From Ciona savignyi (lineage: Eukaryota; Chordata; Ascidiacea; Phlebobranchia; Cionidae), in contig CH003208.1 in NCBI GenBank assembly GCA_000149265.1, positions 186,212 through 250,211 on the forward strand: a stretch of DNA of 64,000 nucleotides, given 5' to 3'. The notes below the pieces were generated by a model. The model worked only from the letters and a program-made list of their open reading frames with translations, did no database searches and was not told where the DNA came from. Made by a program: the position numbers and the translations under genes. Positions 20,301 to 29,640 of the stretch are shown here, piece by piece (within the stretch, counting starts at the first letter, position 1; each line of letters starts with the position of its first letter).

Positions 20301-23300
20301 ATATTCAGAGATGTATTTATTTGAACTGCATATTATACGCTAAACCATTTCAGTGTTACGCAAAGGCCTATAGGTCTAAAAGTAGGACTACATAATAATA
20401 ACAAATGTCATCAATCAAAATTTTTTTAAATAATCGCCCTAGTGTCATATAACACAAAAGTATAAAATGCACAAATTCCTCCCCTGAAATCCTGAAATTC
20501 CTACCTGGTTAAGAACCACTGGCTTAATGAGTCTGTTTTAACGTTGGCCCAATGTATCCTTAAGATAAATATAGCCAAAATAACTTTCATGGGCAAGTAA
20601 CTTTTGTGTTTCTCTCTCTTTAAGTAACTTTTTTGTTTTCTCATTAAATAAAAAGGAAAAAATATAATTTTTTTGTGGCTCTACAAAAAAACGTAATTAG
20701 TTGTTATTTAAAAAATAATATATATATGTAGGGATGCACAATATAAAATTTCAAATCTCTAGAGATTCACCGTGGACTAACTTAAAACGCACGCACACTG
20801 TCACTTTTGCCAGGCTTTAAATGCGCGTTCAGCGTACCTTTAAAAATGACGCAATTATTCTATATGCAGAAAAGGTATTTAGAGACTTAAAATTTTTAGT
20901 ATTGGCAATATTTATTCCATTTAAACCACACTATGTTTTTTAAGAATGATATCATATGTGTTAGATTAAAAGCAATAATAGCTAGTCTTAATATCTTAAC
21001 TGGAAAGACAAAAATCGTCAGGTGTTTTATATTATTTTTCTCACCCATCCATTGCAAAGAACCTCTTATCCTCCTTATTCCTGGCAGATAGTGTTGAGAG
21101 ACATAACATGTAATGGCGAAAATATTTTTTTACTTAAAATTTATTGAAAATTTAAAATTAACGTCATCATAAAATTTATTTTTAGCTTTGTACAAATCAG
21201 CAAATCAACTTCAGTTATTTGTTTCGCTAATTATATCCAAAGAAAAAAGTATTAACATCAGACAAATGTAAGAACTGAAACGCTGTCACACAAATTCTAA
21301 CAACCTTAAATTCGCAGAGTGAAACTAAAACAGGAAAATTAAAAACGCATGTTTGGGCAAAGAAGCTCAAATAAATCATAGAAATCGTAATAATTAAATA
21401 AAACAAGAGATCCTGCAGCTTCACTAATGTTGGCCCTAATTCATTTGTGCACAATTAATCCTGATAAATCAAAATTAATCTTCTCCCAAAAACGGGTTAA
21501 AAAATATTTTAAACCTTATACAACAAGTCTTAGTTGGCTAATGGTTGGCTGACCAACTATAGTTATTTATTGGCTTAACGTGGCTGTTTTAACGTTGGCC
21601 CAATGTTTTAAGATAAATATAGCCATATTTTAAAATTGATCTCTTTTTAATGGTACAGTGCTGCCACTAATAGGTATGTTGCCTCGCATGTTATACTTAT
21701 GTTGGCCTCAATTCACATCTCCAGGTATTCTCGTGGATACTCCTTGTTTACTTCGCGGTGCTGTTCTACGCGGTTGAGGGGATTGCTTTGACACGATTCT
21801 GGTGGCCCGTTGCATTCACGGTAAAGCTTTTTACCATCGTTGACCATTAAGCGCCAATTGAGTTGTATTGATGTATTCTTCGTACTTTAGATTAATTGTG
21901 TGGCAGTATTGGTGTTTGTTTCACACTTTTATTTCACTAGAAATGGCCCGCTGCATTCACGCTGGTGGCCCGTTGCATTCACGGTATTTACCATGATTGA
22001 TTTTACCACAAAGCTCCAATTTACCACAAAGTCTATTTACCATCATTGGGTTCACTTACAAAGCGCCAATTGAGTTGTATTGCTGTATTCTTTTATTGTA
22101 CTTTAGATTAATTGTGTGGGAGTAAGAGTTTTTGTTTCTCACTTGTATTTCATTAAAAAATGATATCACACACTTGCTTATTGGCCAGCTGACACATTGT
22201 ACTGAAGGTAATTTGTAGCTTTAATGCCTTTCTTACCAACTGAAATTTGGAATAAATAAATCAAAATGTACCCCTAAATTGCACAATTNNNNNNNNNNNN
22301 NNNNNNNNNNNNNNNNNNNNNNNNNNNNNNNNNNNNNNNNNNNNNNNNNNNNNNNNNNNNNNNNNNNNNNNNNNNNNNNNNNNNNNNNTTGCAGTGTGTT
22401 GTGTATGATTCACATGTTCCTTCAATTTGGTAGAACCTATTAAGCTGCTGGGTTAAGGCAATGTCCGTTGAGTGTCTTCCCCAAGGACACACTGAATTGC
22501 GTAGCAATAACCAACTGAGCTAATTGGTCGGACTATTTTACGGAGTGGTGTAAATTTTGGGTTCGAACAATAATTTTACTGCCTTAATGTTAAATTTAAC
22601 CTGTTTTAATGGAACTTGTGCATTTCAACCATTTTGAAGTTAATTTTTATTTTTACTATTACATAGTGTGGGGTTACAGAAGCTATTACAACTTGTGTGA
22701 AATTAAAGACTGTAGTTTTGTTTCAGTGCAACCCATTCACCCACTGGGTTCAGGTGATATCCACTAATTAATAGCTCTTGGTTTCGACCCCACAACCTTT
22801 TTTACGACGAAACAAATTCTCCAGAATACGTTTGGTGGAGGACTTCGGTAGCGGTTGCCGTGGTGATGCTAATCTTCATTGCGTTGAAGATATTCTTCCT
22901 CGTAACCGCGGTGATTCTCTTTGTGCAGCTCCTACTGTTCCACGCCATGTTGAGTAAGGAAGCGTTTCTGTTGATTCCATATAGACTTTTTAAATCAGGG
23001 GCCAAAATTAGGATAGGATACCGTTTTTGTATAGAAGTCGGTTTAGGATAGGATATTCATGTTTATCCCTGTAAATGGGAAAACCCAGGGGTTAACACAC
23101 AGGCAATCGTCAGATCACCTCGCGCCCATCGTCGGGTTACCGAAGCTATTGCAGTGTGTTGTGTATGATAGACACGTTCCTTCAATTTGGTAGAACTTAT
23201 TAATTCTCTGGGTTCAGTCAATATCCGTTAAGAGCCTTGCCCAAGGATACAACCGATTAGCTAGCGACCAGTTTCCAAACCTGATTGAGCCGCCACTCAC

Positions 23301-23937
23301 ATATAGCAAAACGACGCACAAATATAGCTGTGACATACTGACATCATAATTTAGCTGCAAAATCATTATTAAGTCTTGCAAAAAGTCGACATCCTTTGGG
23401 CCAGTATAAAAGATCCGAAAGGCCGTTTTTGGCACGCCGGCCGTAGTTTGCTCTGCTATAGAGGGTCAGCGGATATATCTACGCTTTGTATTTTGCCGGT
23501 GTGCCATTTAAAATTAATACCCCTGTTGGTGGACAGATTACCGCAATATCACCACCTACGAATACGTAATGCGGAACGAGAAGAGAAAAGTCGAGAAAAA
23601 GGCAAAGGCGAAAGAGAGTGACGCAAGCAGCGATGACGGGGCTTTCTGCAACGAACCCATCGGCATTGCAAGTGAGACCATCGTGCTCGACGATCAGCGG
23701 GAAAGCCCCCAAACCGAGTCCGCTCAGGGGAATACCCTAGCTACGTCAGACACGGACGTCCACAAATCGGAGGTTTACAACGGGAATGGACTGGTAAAGC
23801 ACAAAAGAGACACAAAGGTTCTAAACGATACGCCGCAGCCTTTCCACAACCCTGGATTCGAGCATGACGAACGAGATGACGTCATCAACAGTACGGGGCT
23901 TCCCCACACTGTCGATGACGTCAGCCACGTCGTTTGA
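17345..23937 (+). CDS. ZDHHC1: ZDHHC1-like DHHC palmitoyltransferase, catalytic exons lost in an assembly gap
   Basis: DHHC enzymes attach palmitate to protein cysteines at membranes. Exons seen: 17345-17440 (32 codons), 21725-21820, 22825-22953 and 23537-23937, all with GT/AG borders. Exon 1 carries VRKNGWNQPVNGLQ and exon 2 the first membrane helix (VFSWILLVYFAVLFYAVEG), matching the RRNGW..P..LQ start of ZDHHC1/11. Exon 3 gives the last helix (IFFLVTAVILFVQLLL), and exon 4 continues with NITTYEYVMRNEKRK; the TTYEY motif sits just after the last helix in this family. A charged tail of about 115 residues ends in HVV. Exon 2 ends in phase 0 but exon 3 starts with two leftover bases, so exons are missing between them. 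The DHHC cysteine-rich domain and helices 2-3 are absent, and the 100-N gap at 22289-22388 lies in that interval. Start chosen at CAAAATG; an acceptor-like CTGCAG lies about 30 bp upstream. Confidence 0.85.
17641..18722 (+). mobile_element. piggyBac-like TTAA element, about 1.08 kb, inserted in RepD
   Basis: Flanked by TTAA (17637-17640 and 18723-18726). Ends are inverted: CTCTTTCCCTCCC at the left and, read inward from the right, CTCTTTCACTCCCGGCC. The RepD consensus TTTTAACGTTGGCCC is split exactly at TTAA, proving insertion. TTAA duplication with CTCTTT-type ends is typical of piggyBac-like transposons. No transposase is recognised. The interior has an open frame (17930-18325) with a hydrophobic segment near residues 85-105 but no known domain. 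Two diverged copies of a TTCTCTGTGA-containing block lie at about 17795-17850 and 17970-18030. Confidence 0.85.
17652..17677. repeat. Perfect 26-bp palindrome next to the left end of the TTAA element
   Basis: Each 13-bp arm reads CCAACTCGCCATA and the two arms meet without a loop. It begins 11 bp inside the element. Confidence 0.97.
19139..19220 (+). repeat. 33-bp tandem repeat, 2.5 copies
   Basis: The unit contains TTGGATAAATCAAAATTAAA then ATCCAAATTAATT, in near-perfect direct copies. It expands the GGATAAATC segment of RepD. Confidence 0.95.
19728..19999 (+). mobile_element. S1 SINE, nearly complete
   Basis: tRNA-like head TAGCTCAATGGGTTAGTGC, then GGGTTGCAGGTTCAAAC (B-box), the central block CACACTGTAATACCTC, and the tail AATACCATGTCT. 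In this copy the head looks more like an ordinary tRNA 5' end. Confidence 0.88.
20178..20521 (+). mobile_element. hAT-type MITE with perfect 8-bp TSD
   Basis: 344 bp with ends CAGTGGTTCTGAAC and GTTAAGAACCACTG, flanked by GCTTAATG on both sides (20170-20177, 20522-20529). CAGTGGTTCT ends and 8-bp duplications are the hAT (Charlie-like) pattern. It is inserted into a RepD copy. Confidence 0.95.
21802..22155 (+). repeat. Tandem duplication copying the end of ZDHHC1 exon 2 and its donor
   Basis: The segment from CTGGTGGCCCGTTGCATTCAC at 21800-21820 plus the following intron reappears from about 21966, together with GCCAATTGAGTTGTATTG and TACTTTAGATTAATTGTGTG. The second copy has GGTATTT instead of GGTAAAG at the donor. 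Confidence 0.9.
22289..22388. other. Assembly gap, 100 N
   Basis: Exactly 100 N, a common placeholder for unknown length. It cuts an S1 SINE and probably conceals ZDHHC1 exons. Confidence 0.99.
22389..22530 (-). mobile_element. S1 SINE truncated by the gap
   Basis: TTGCAGTGTGTTGTGTATGA, TTCAATTTGGTAGAACC, GGCAATGTCCGTTGAG, ending in the head (ACCAACTGAGCTAATTGG). Confidence 0.88.
22670..22805 (-). mobile_element. S1 SINE variant (S1b)
   Basis: GAAGCTATTACAACTTGTGTG, GTTTTGTTTCAGTGCAACCC, CACTGGGTTCAGGTGATATC, TAATAGCTCTTGGTTTCGACC, CACAACC. The same variant occurs at 32070-32205. It ends about 20 bp before ZDHHC1 exon 3. Confidence 0.8.
23045..23292 (-). mobile_element. S1 SINE
   Basis: GGATAGGATATTCATGTTTA through GAAGCTATTGCAGTGTGTTG to CTAGCGACCAGTTTCC. 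It lies in the last ZDHHC1 intron. Confidence 0.92.
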
Positions 23938-24299
23938 TTCCTTTTTTTAACAAAGTTCTGTTCACTGTGACAGATGTATTTTAGTGCACTTTGTAGCCCG
24001 TCCTATGTACCCAATCCTTCTTCATTGGTTTGTGCCTTTTTCGGTTGATTTCTCTTCTTTATTCCAGTGCTTTTTGTACAGATCGGTCGCCTTTTGTATT
24101 TAACTTGAATCAGCTTAACCGAAATAAACTAACGACGCCATTTTGTGATTTGAGAAGACACAATTAAGGGGTTGGACTGTAGGAATCTCTCAATCATACA
24201 CCACACCAAAGCTTTCCAAACTGGGGATCGCGCAATGAATTTTAGGGTTTGCAAAGAGCACATCAACTTCACTCAAATTACTCTATCTGTTGTATTTAC

Positions 24300-24748
24300 T
24301 TTGCTATGGAAAGTAATTCTAACCCTGTCTCAAACACTAATCTCAATCGCAGAACTAACTTTAACCCCAACCCTAACATTAATATCATGGCTTTTGTAAT
24401 TACGAAGTATAGTAAGCGATCCTGTAGTATTTAGAGCAGGGATGTCCAACCTGCGGCCCACCTCAGATATTTATGCGGCCCGCTAGTTATTTTCACTCCA
24501 AGTAGTATTTTGAACTTTGAATCTTAGCCTAATTAAAATGTATCAGTCCGCTTTTAGGGGCGCGGTAATAGTAGGCTATAGTATGGGAGCAACAGAAATA
24601 CAGGATTATAAATTAATGGTTTTTATTTGTTTCTTTATGTACCAATTTTTATTGAAATTTAATAGGTTCTGCGGCCCATTGAATTATTTCAAGTGAAAAT
24701 GCGGCCAACTACAATAAACGGTTGGACATCCCTGAGTTAGAGGTACCG
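24300..24748 (+). mobile_element. MITE-C copy, 5' truncated and split by a hAT MITE
   Basis: The interior (AACCCTGTCTCAAACACTAA, AACCCCAACCCTAACATTAA, TACGAAGTATAGTAAGCGATCC) and the right end TGTAGTATTTAGAG are present. The end resumes as GTTAGAGGTACC after the insertion at 24437-24734. Confidence 0.85.
24437..24734 (+). mobile_element. hAT-type MITE nested in MITE-C
   Basis: 298 bp with ends CAGGGATGTCCAACC and GGTTGGACATCCCTG. Flanking 8-mers ATTTAGAG and AGTTAGAG match at 7 of 8 positions. GCGGCCC motifs are found near both ends. Confidence 0.92.
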
Positions 24749-24764
24749 CTGGCTTACTTAACTC

Positions 24765-25455
24765 GGGTTCGAAACTTAACCCGGTAAAAAATACCTAAAT
24801 CTTCTTTAACGCTCCATAATATCAGAAAATAAATAAATATATCAAAAAAGAATTCCATACACTATGCTTGAAATATATCAAATATGTTAAAGGATTTGTC
24901 TAAACATTAATTATGAAGTATTTTATTTACAAGCGCACTTTCAAATGGTTAAATTGTTATCAAATGCAACCCATTGTGTCACGGTAATTACGTCACAATT
25001 GGAAATACAAATTGCGTCACTCAGTTTACAAACTAATCTGTATATATTATAAGACACAAACATATTATAAAATTTAAGGCATTAAACCGAAAATCAAATA
25101 GAACAATATATATAAACAAATGCAAAATAAACAATTAAAGCAACGCAGCATGCAAAAAGCAGTTAAAAGTTCATATTATAAAAATACAATCAGTACTGCG
25201 AAAGGCGGTTCAAGAAAGCAAACCGTAACTTCAGTGCGTATGTATCCTTGGTTTCTCTGAAAAATTCGGTAAAGCCAGCAAATTCGAATGAAAACAGCGC
25301 AGATGAATGACGTGGCTTCTATTTCAGATTTAGATGCGGGGTGAATAAAAAGTCACCAAGATCGTTAATAATGAAACTGGAAAAGCTAACAAACATGCAA
25401 ATCGCAGAGAAAACACATTGTTATTATGATGGATAAATGTTCCAGTGGTGTGCTG
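24765..25455. other. Intergenic stretch
   Basis: An S2 3' fragment (GGGTTCGAAACTTAACCCGG) lies at 24767-24795. The rest is AT-rich sequence with no recognised gene; the end holds the 3' UTR of the minus-strand lectin. Confidence 0.6.
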
Positions 25456-25459
25456 TTGC

Positions 25460-26802
25460 TTAACCTTGCAGGGTGAAGTTGGCGGTCCACAATAGCTTAG
25501 CACACAGCAAGCGCGTGTTAGGTGGAGTTACAGTTAGAAGATTGTTGTTCCAAAGACCGACGAGTTCGGTTGGTCTGGTTTTTACTTGCATACCCATTGC
25601 GGTGTAGGTCGGATTGGGATAGCCAGGATACCAATTGCCGTTGAAGCCCGGCTCTCCAGTGCTTAAGGACATTGTGCCATTCTGGTAAAATAAAAACATA
25701 CTAAGTTCAGTTCATTAAATTAAAACACACGTTGGATATATTAAAACGTGTTCGGCCGAGCGGTTAGCAGAATTGACGAAAACATCTCATTCAAAAGCGT
25801 AGGTAGGGACGGATCCTATACCTTAATACTTGGTATTATACAAAAACATTTACATGAAGTGAGGTAATAAATCTAGATGTTTACCTTAGGTTAACTTTTC
25901 AAATATGATAGCTTCCTATCACGATAAGCGTTATATATAAAATGCAGTATAATAGACGAAAATACAAATTTGTTAACACAAACCGTTGGGTTGTATGTCA
26001 TCGCTAGCCAAAAACTAGCAAGATTTTCATTAACACTCACGAGCGTAGCATTGACGTAACTATAGACTGCGTCATACATCTGCTTGTCCACAATGTCCAC
26101 TAACGTTGCATTGAAGTTCCGACACGACATGTCGGCTTCAGCTCGAGTTTGGCCTTCTGCTTTGCTTGGCTCCGGCATCCAAATATACTTCCTGTTTTGT
26201 GTAATGCCCGGACCTTCAAAATAAGTTATTTTAAACATTTTATAAACTAAACGGGTAATCAAGCAATATTTATCCTTCGAATTTGGAACGACAAATTTGG
26301 TTACAACACGAAATTCGGCTTTACCACTCCGTATTGTCAACCCACTGGTACTATGCAACATTTTGTAATATCCATATTGATATTCTCAAAGCGTTTAATC
26401 CAATCCCGAAGAAAACTTAACTCCACCAACCTGAGTAAAACGTCCAATCCACAAAGAGATTCTCTTGCCAGTCATCCTCTACAGTTCCCTCCATTTGAAG
26501 TGTAAAGCCATGTATAAAGATTTCGCTCACTCTCGCCTGGTATGTGTGGAGCACAGATGGATTTTTGTTCCTAACTGTTATGTCGACTAGAATCGGTACA
26601 GAATCCAAGCACATCATGTAGGGGACAAATGTCTTTTTCTTCGGGGATTTCTGTCCGTAAGATAGATCGAAACTTCCCTTCTGAGAAGTTAGTAGTCCTA
26701 AAATATTCAAAGTTAAAAATCATAATAATATCTACGTTTAAAAACCTTACCGGATACAGCTATATTAAAACCATAGACGACCAGCAGAATGAAGAATTTC
26801 AT
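25460..26802 (-). CDS. Secreted protein with a C-type lectin-like domain
   Basis: Four minus-strand exons: 26751-26802, 26431-26697, 25984-26246 and 25460-25681. Phases agree, giving 267 aa. Residues 1-17 (MKFFILLVVYGFNIAVS) are a signal peptide. Residues 18-106 form an N-terminal region I do not recognise, with one Cys and a PILVDITV strand-like stretch. From about 127 a C-type lectin-like fold is visible: YIWMPEPSKAEGQTRAEADM, C148, FWLAMTY, then FNGNWYPGYPNPT (207-219), GLWNNN (236-241) and C254. Only the outer cysteine pair is present; the inner pair is missing and the WND calcium motif reads WNN, so classical calcium-dependent sugar binding is doubtful. The exon 3 acceptor (CCCGTTTAG) was chosen by phase. 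The exon 2 donor GTTGGT is weak. Such lectin-like proteins are common in tunicate immunity, but the role here is unknown. Confidence 0.85.
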
Positions 26803-27192
26803 GATTATTTGTTCAAAGTATACAAATAATACACCTAACCTGCAATGAAATGGTTTAAAATTTGGATTAAAACACACTTCGCCTTTAATCTAGTAATAAC
26901 ATGCATCCTGCAGGGTATATCACCATCTGTACTAACTACCATAATCGTAATGCATCTAATACAGTCCTCATACGCGCAAGTATCTCGATATTAACTGGAA
27001 AGCTTGAGACGAAATCTCGAACTGACATTTCGCGTTAAGTTTCCGACCGATTATGGGCACGTCACAAAAACATTTTAATGTAGAAATCTTTATATGAAAC
27101 GGTTAAGTTAACCATTTGTTTACACGACCGTTTATTTCGGAAAGTTTTTCGTATTATTTTTTTGCTTTCCAAAGTTGTGGACCCACATGCAA

Positions 27193-27425
27193 TGGATAGG
27201 ATAGGATATTCATCTGTATCCCCGTGAATGGAAAACCAAGGGGGTTAACACACGGGCAATCGTCAGATCACCTCGCGCCCACCGTCGGTTTACCGAAGCT
27301 ATTGCAGTGTGTTGTATATGATAGACACGTTCCTTTAATTTGGTAGAACCCATTAATCCGCTGGGTTCAGGCAATGTCCGTAAAGTGCCCAAGGACATCG
27401 CTAGACCAACGGGCCGGACTGGACT
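27193..27425 (-). mobile_element. S1 SINE
   Basis: GGATAGGATAGGATATTCAT, AATCGTCAGATCACCTCGCG, ATTTGGTAGAACCCATTAAT, truncated in the head near GACATCGCTAGACC. Confidence 0.92.
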
Positions 27426-27806
27426 CACAAAGATCGTTTTTATATATCTCAATCGGTCGCATTGGTTATTAGCCGCACAAACATTGCATTTCCGGAGAAC
27501 TCTTCTTTGCTAAACGTATACAGTGACCTTTCTACCGTGTGTCGGGTGGTGGCCATAGAGCTACGAATACCCAATTACAACAATAAAGAAGGCAATTGAT
27601 GTATGAAAGAGGTGTTAGCTGATTTATGCAATGTATGAACCAACAATTAAGCCAACCTAGCTTATATGAATAAAACTGAGTGTCAACCACGTGTTAATTA
27701 TCATTATTGTCTGGTCTGACATGACTTTTCCTTGCAAATACATATCAGCTAACACCTATTAAATGCTTCACTAATTCATTTATTTTAACCCTAATTGACA
27801 ATTATG

Positions 27807-28068
27807 TAAATGGGAAAACCAAGGAGGTTAACACACGGGCAATCGTCAGATCATCTCGCGCCCACTGTCGGGTTACCGGAGCTATTATTGCAGTGTGTTG
27901 TGTATGATTAAGATGTTCCTTTACCTTGGTAGAACTCTTCATTCCACTGGGTTAGGCAATGTCTGTAAAATGACTTGACCAAGGACACTACCGACTAGCT
28001 GGCGACGAGTTTCGAATCTGCACCCTTCGGTTGATAGGCGTAGCAATTAATCACCGGACTAACCGATC
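27807..28068 (-). mobile_element. S1 SINE without tail
   Basis: It starts inside at GTAAATGGGAAAACCAAGG and runs through GAGCTATTATTGCAGTGTG to the head (CACCCTTCGG, ACTAACCGATCG). Confidence 0.9.
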
Positions 28069-28322
28069 GAAAAAATATACTGCAATAGATCCGGTATAAG
28101 GCGATAGAACCTTTTTATTCATATTAACATTTTCTGTAGTTTGATATTTTTTCAAGTGTTGAGCTGTTTTATTCTCTCATTAATAGTGTGTTTATGATTA
28201 CTTATCCATATTGTATTTTGTTTTCGTTCAGCAAAGTCGCTGTTCTCGTTTAGCTGTAAAGTTTTGTAATAATGGAGCAGTGATTTGTGAAATAAAGGTG
28301 TTGATTGTGCATCTGCTAGCTG

Positions 28323-28627
28323 TTATAGGATAGGATATTTACGTTTATTCCCGTGAATGGGAAAACCAAGGTGGTTAGCACACAGGCAATCGTCAGATCT
28401 TCTCGAGCCCATCGTCGGGTTACCGGAGCTATTGCAGTATGTCGTGTATGAATCACACGTTTCTTCAATTTAGTAGAACCCATTAATCCGCTGGGTTCAG
28501 GCAATGTCCGTTAAGTGCCTTGCCCAAGGACACAACCAACTAGCTAGCGACGAGCTAGAGAGCAGTTTCGAATCTTAAACCCTTCGGCTGAAAGCCGTCG
28601 CACTAAACCGCCAGACTGTGCGGTCGG
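28323..28627 (-). mobile_element. S1 SINE, full-length reference copy
   Basis: Complete from GGATAGGATATTTACG to the head CACTAAACCGCCAGACTG. It includes the B-box-like GTTTCGAATC and CCCTTCGGCTGAAAG. About 305 bp. Confidence 0.95.
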
Positions 28628-29277
28628 GCATGTTAAAAAAAGTTCCCGGCGTAGGAAGAGGTACCAGCTTAAGATTTTTAAGTAGAATTTTAAAAACATT
28701 TGAGCGTAGGTTTCGGTCAGTTTGCATTTGCGTCTTACGTAAAGTCAGTTTGCATTGAAGAAATAGAAAGAATAATTGATTAAACACCTTAGAAAAAGGA
28801 CAGTGAAAACTGCCAAAGAGAGAGTAGAGAGAGAGAGACACTGTCGAAAAAGAAAAAAGGCAACGAATAAATATCGCCGAGTCCTTGTGTTTGCTTCACT
28901 TGGTGGTTAGTTTAACAAACAGTTCGTTTGCGTAGTGTCTCTCTACTGACCATTTTAGTTATGACCGATATATATTGGACTAAAAGAATCAATGGAACCA
29001 CAGAAATACTAATATGTCAAGTAATCCCTAGGTTTATAGAGGAATTTATAACTAGCTTTGCAATGGTCTCCGTTGTTTTATAGTCAGTGTTTTAGTTTTT
29101 GCTGTATTTAGTGAAACTTCTATAAGAATTCCATGTCAGTTCAAATCGTAGTTACTTTGCCAGTTTAAGATTTATAAAGGAATGTTCCCTGTCACAGATA
29201 ATTCTGTGCTCTCTTTTTGTTCTTCGTAAATTATTAATGTTTGATTTCCATATAGCAGTTTTAGAGGCTTTACTATG

Positions 29278-29541
29278 CTAGGATAGGGTAGGATATTCAT
29301 GTTTATCCTCGTGAATAGGAAAACGAAAGGGGCGTTAACACACGGGCAATCGTCAGATTACTTCGTTATTGCAGTGTGTTGTGCATGATTCAAACGTTTC
29401 TTTAATTTGGTAAAACTCACTAATCCACTGGGTTCAGACAAAGTCCGTTAAGTGACTTGCCCAAAGACCCCACCGACTAGCTAGCGACCAGTTTCGAACC
29501 TGCAACCTTTCTGCTAAAAGTCTATGCACTAAGATACCAAG
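29278..29541 (-). mobile_element. S1 SINE with a central deletion
   Basis: GGATAGGGTAGGATATTCAT to GCACTAAGATACC. The CGCGCCCACCGTCGGGTTACC part is missing. The insertion ends 88 bp before the carboxypeptidase first exon acceptor-like site. Confidence 0.92.
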
Positions 29542-29640
29542 CAAAAAGGTGTTTTCAACCATTTTCGCAAAAAGCTAGAACAGCAGTTCAAGCGCCATCC
29601 TGGAAATAAAGTTCTTAATTTCTTCACAGAACGCTGAATC

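Larger units (their letters stand above)
17445..21640 (+). repeat. RepD repeat cluster in ZDHHC1 intron 1
   Basis: At least five copies of a roughly 270-bp unit, marked by TTAGTTGGCTAATGGTTGGC near 17580, 18973, 19532, 20130 and 21531. Each is preceded by an ACAACGTTAATCC/GATAAATC block and followed by TTGGCTTAAC and TTAACGTTGGCCCAATG. Copies are all in plus orientation and interspersed with other repeats. The class is unknown; tandem origin seems likely. Confidence 0.85.
26803..29640. other. Intergenic region between lectin and carboxypeptidase, rich in S1 SINEs
   Basis: The two genes diverge from this region, so it should hold both promoters. No TATA box stands out. Four S1 SINE copies, all minus, occupy about 1.1 kb. 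An acceptor-like TTTCATTGCAG lies about 45 bp upstream of the lectin ATG. No additional coding sequence is recognised. Confidence 0.6.

Noticed and set aside
21725-23937. TMEM72-like four-helix protein
   Set aside because: The layout was superficially similar, but RKNGW..P..LQ in exon 1 and TTYEY after the last helix fit ZDHHC1/11 much better.
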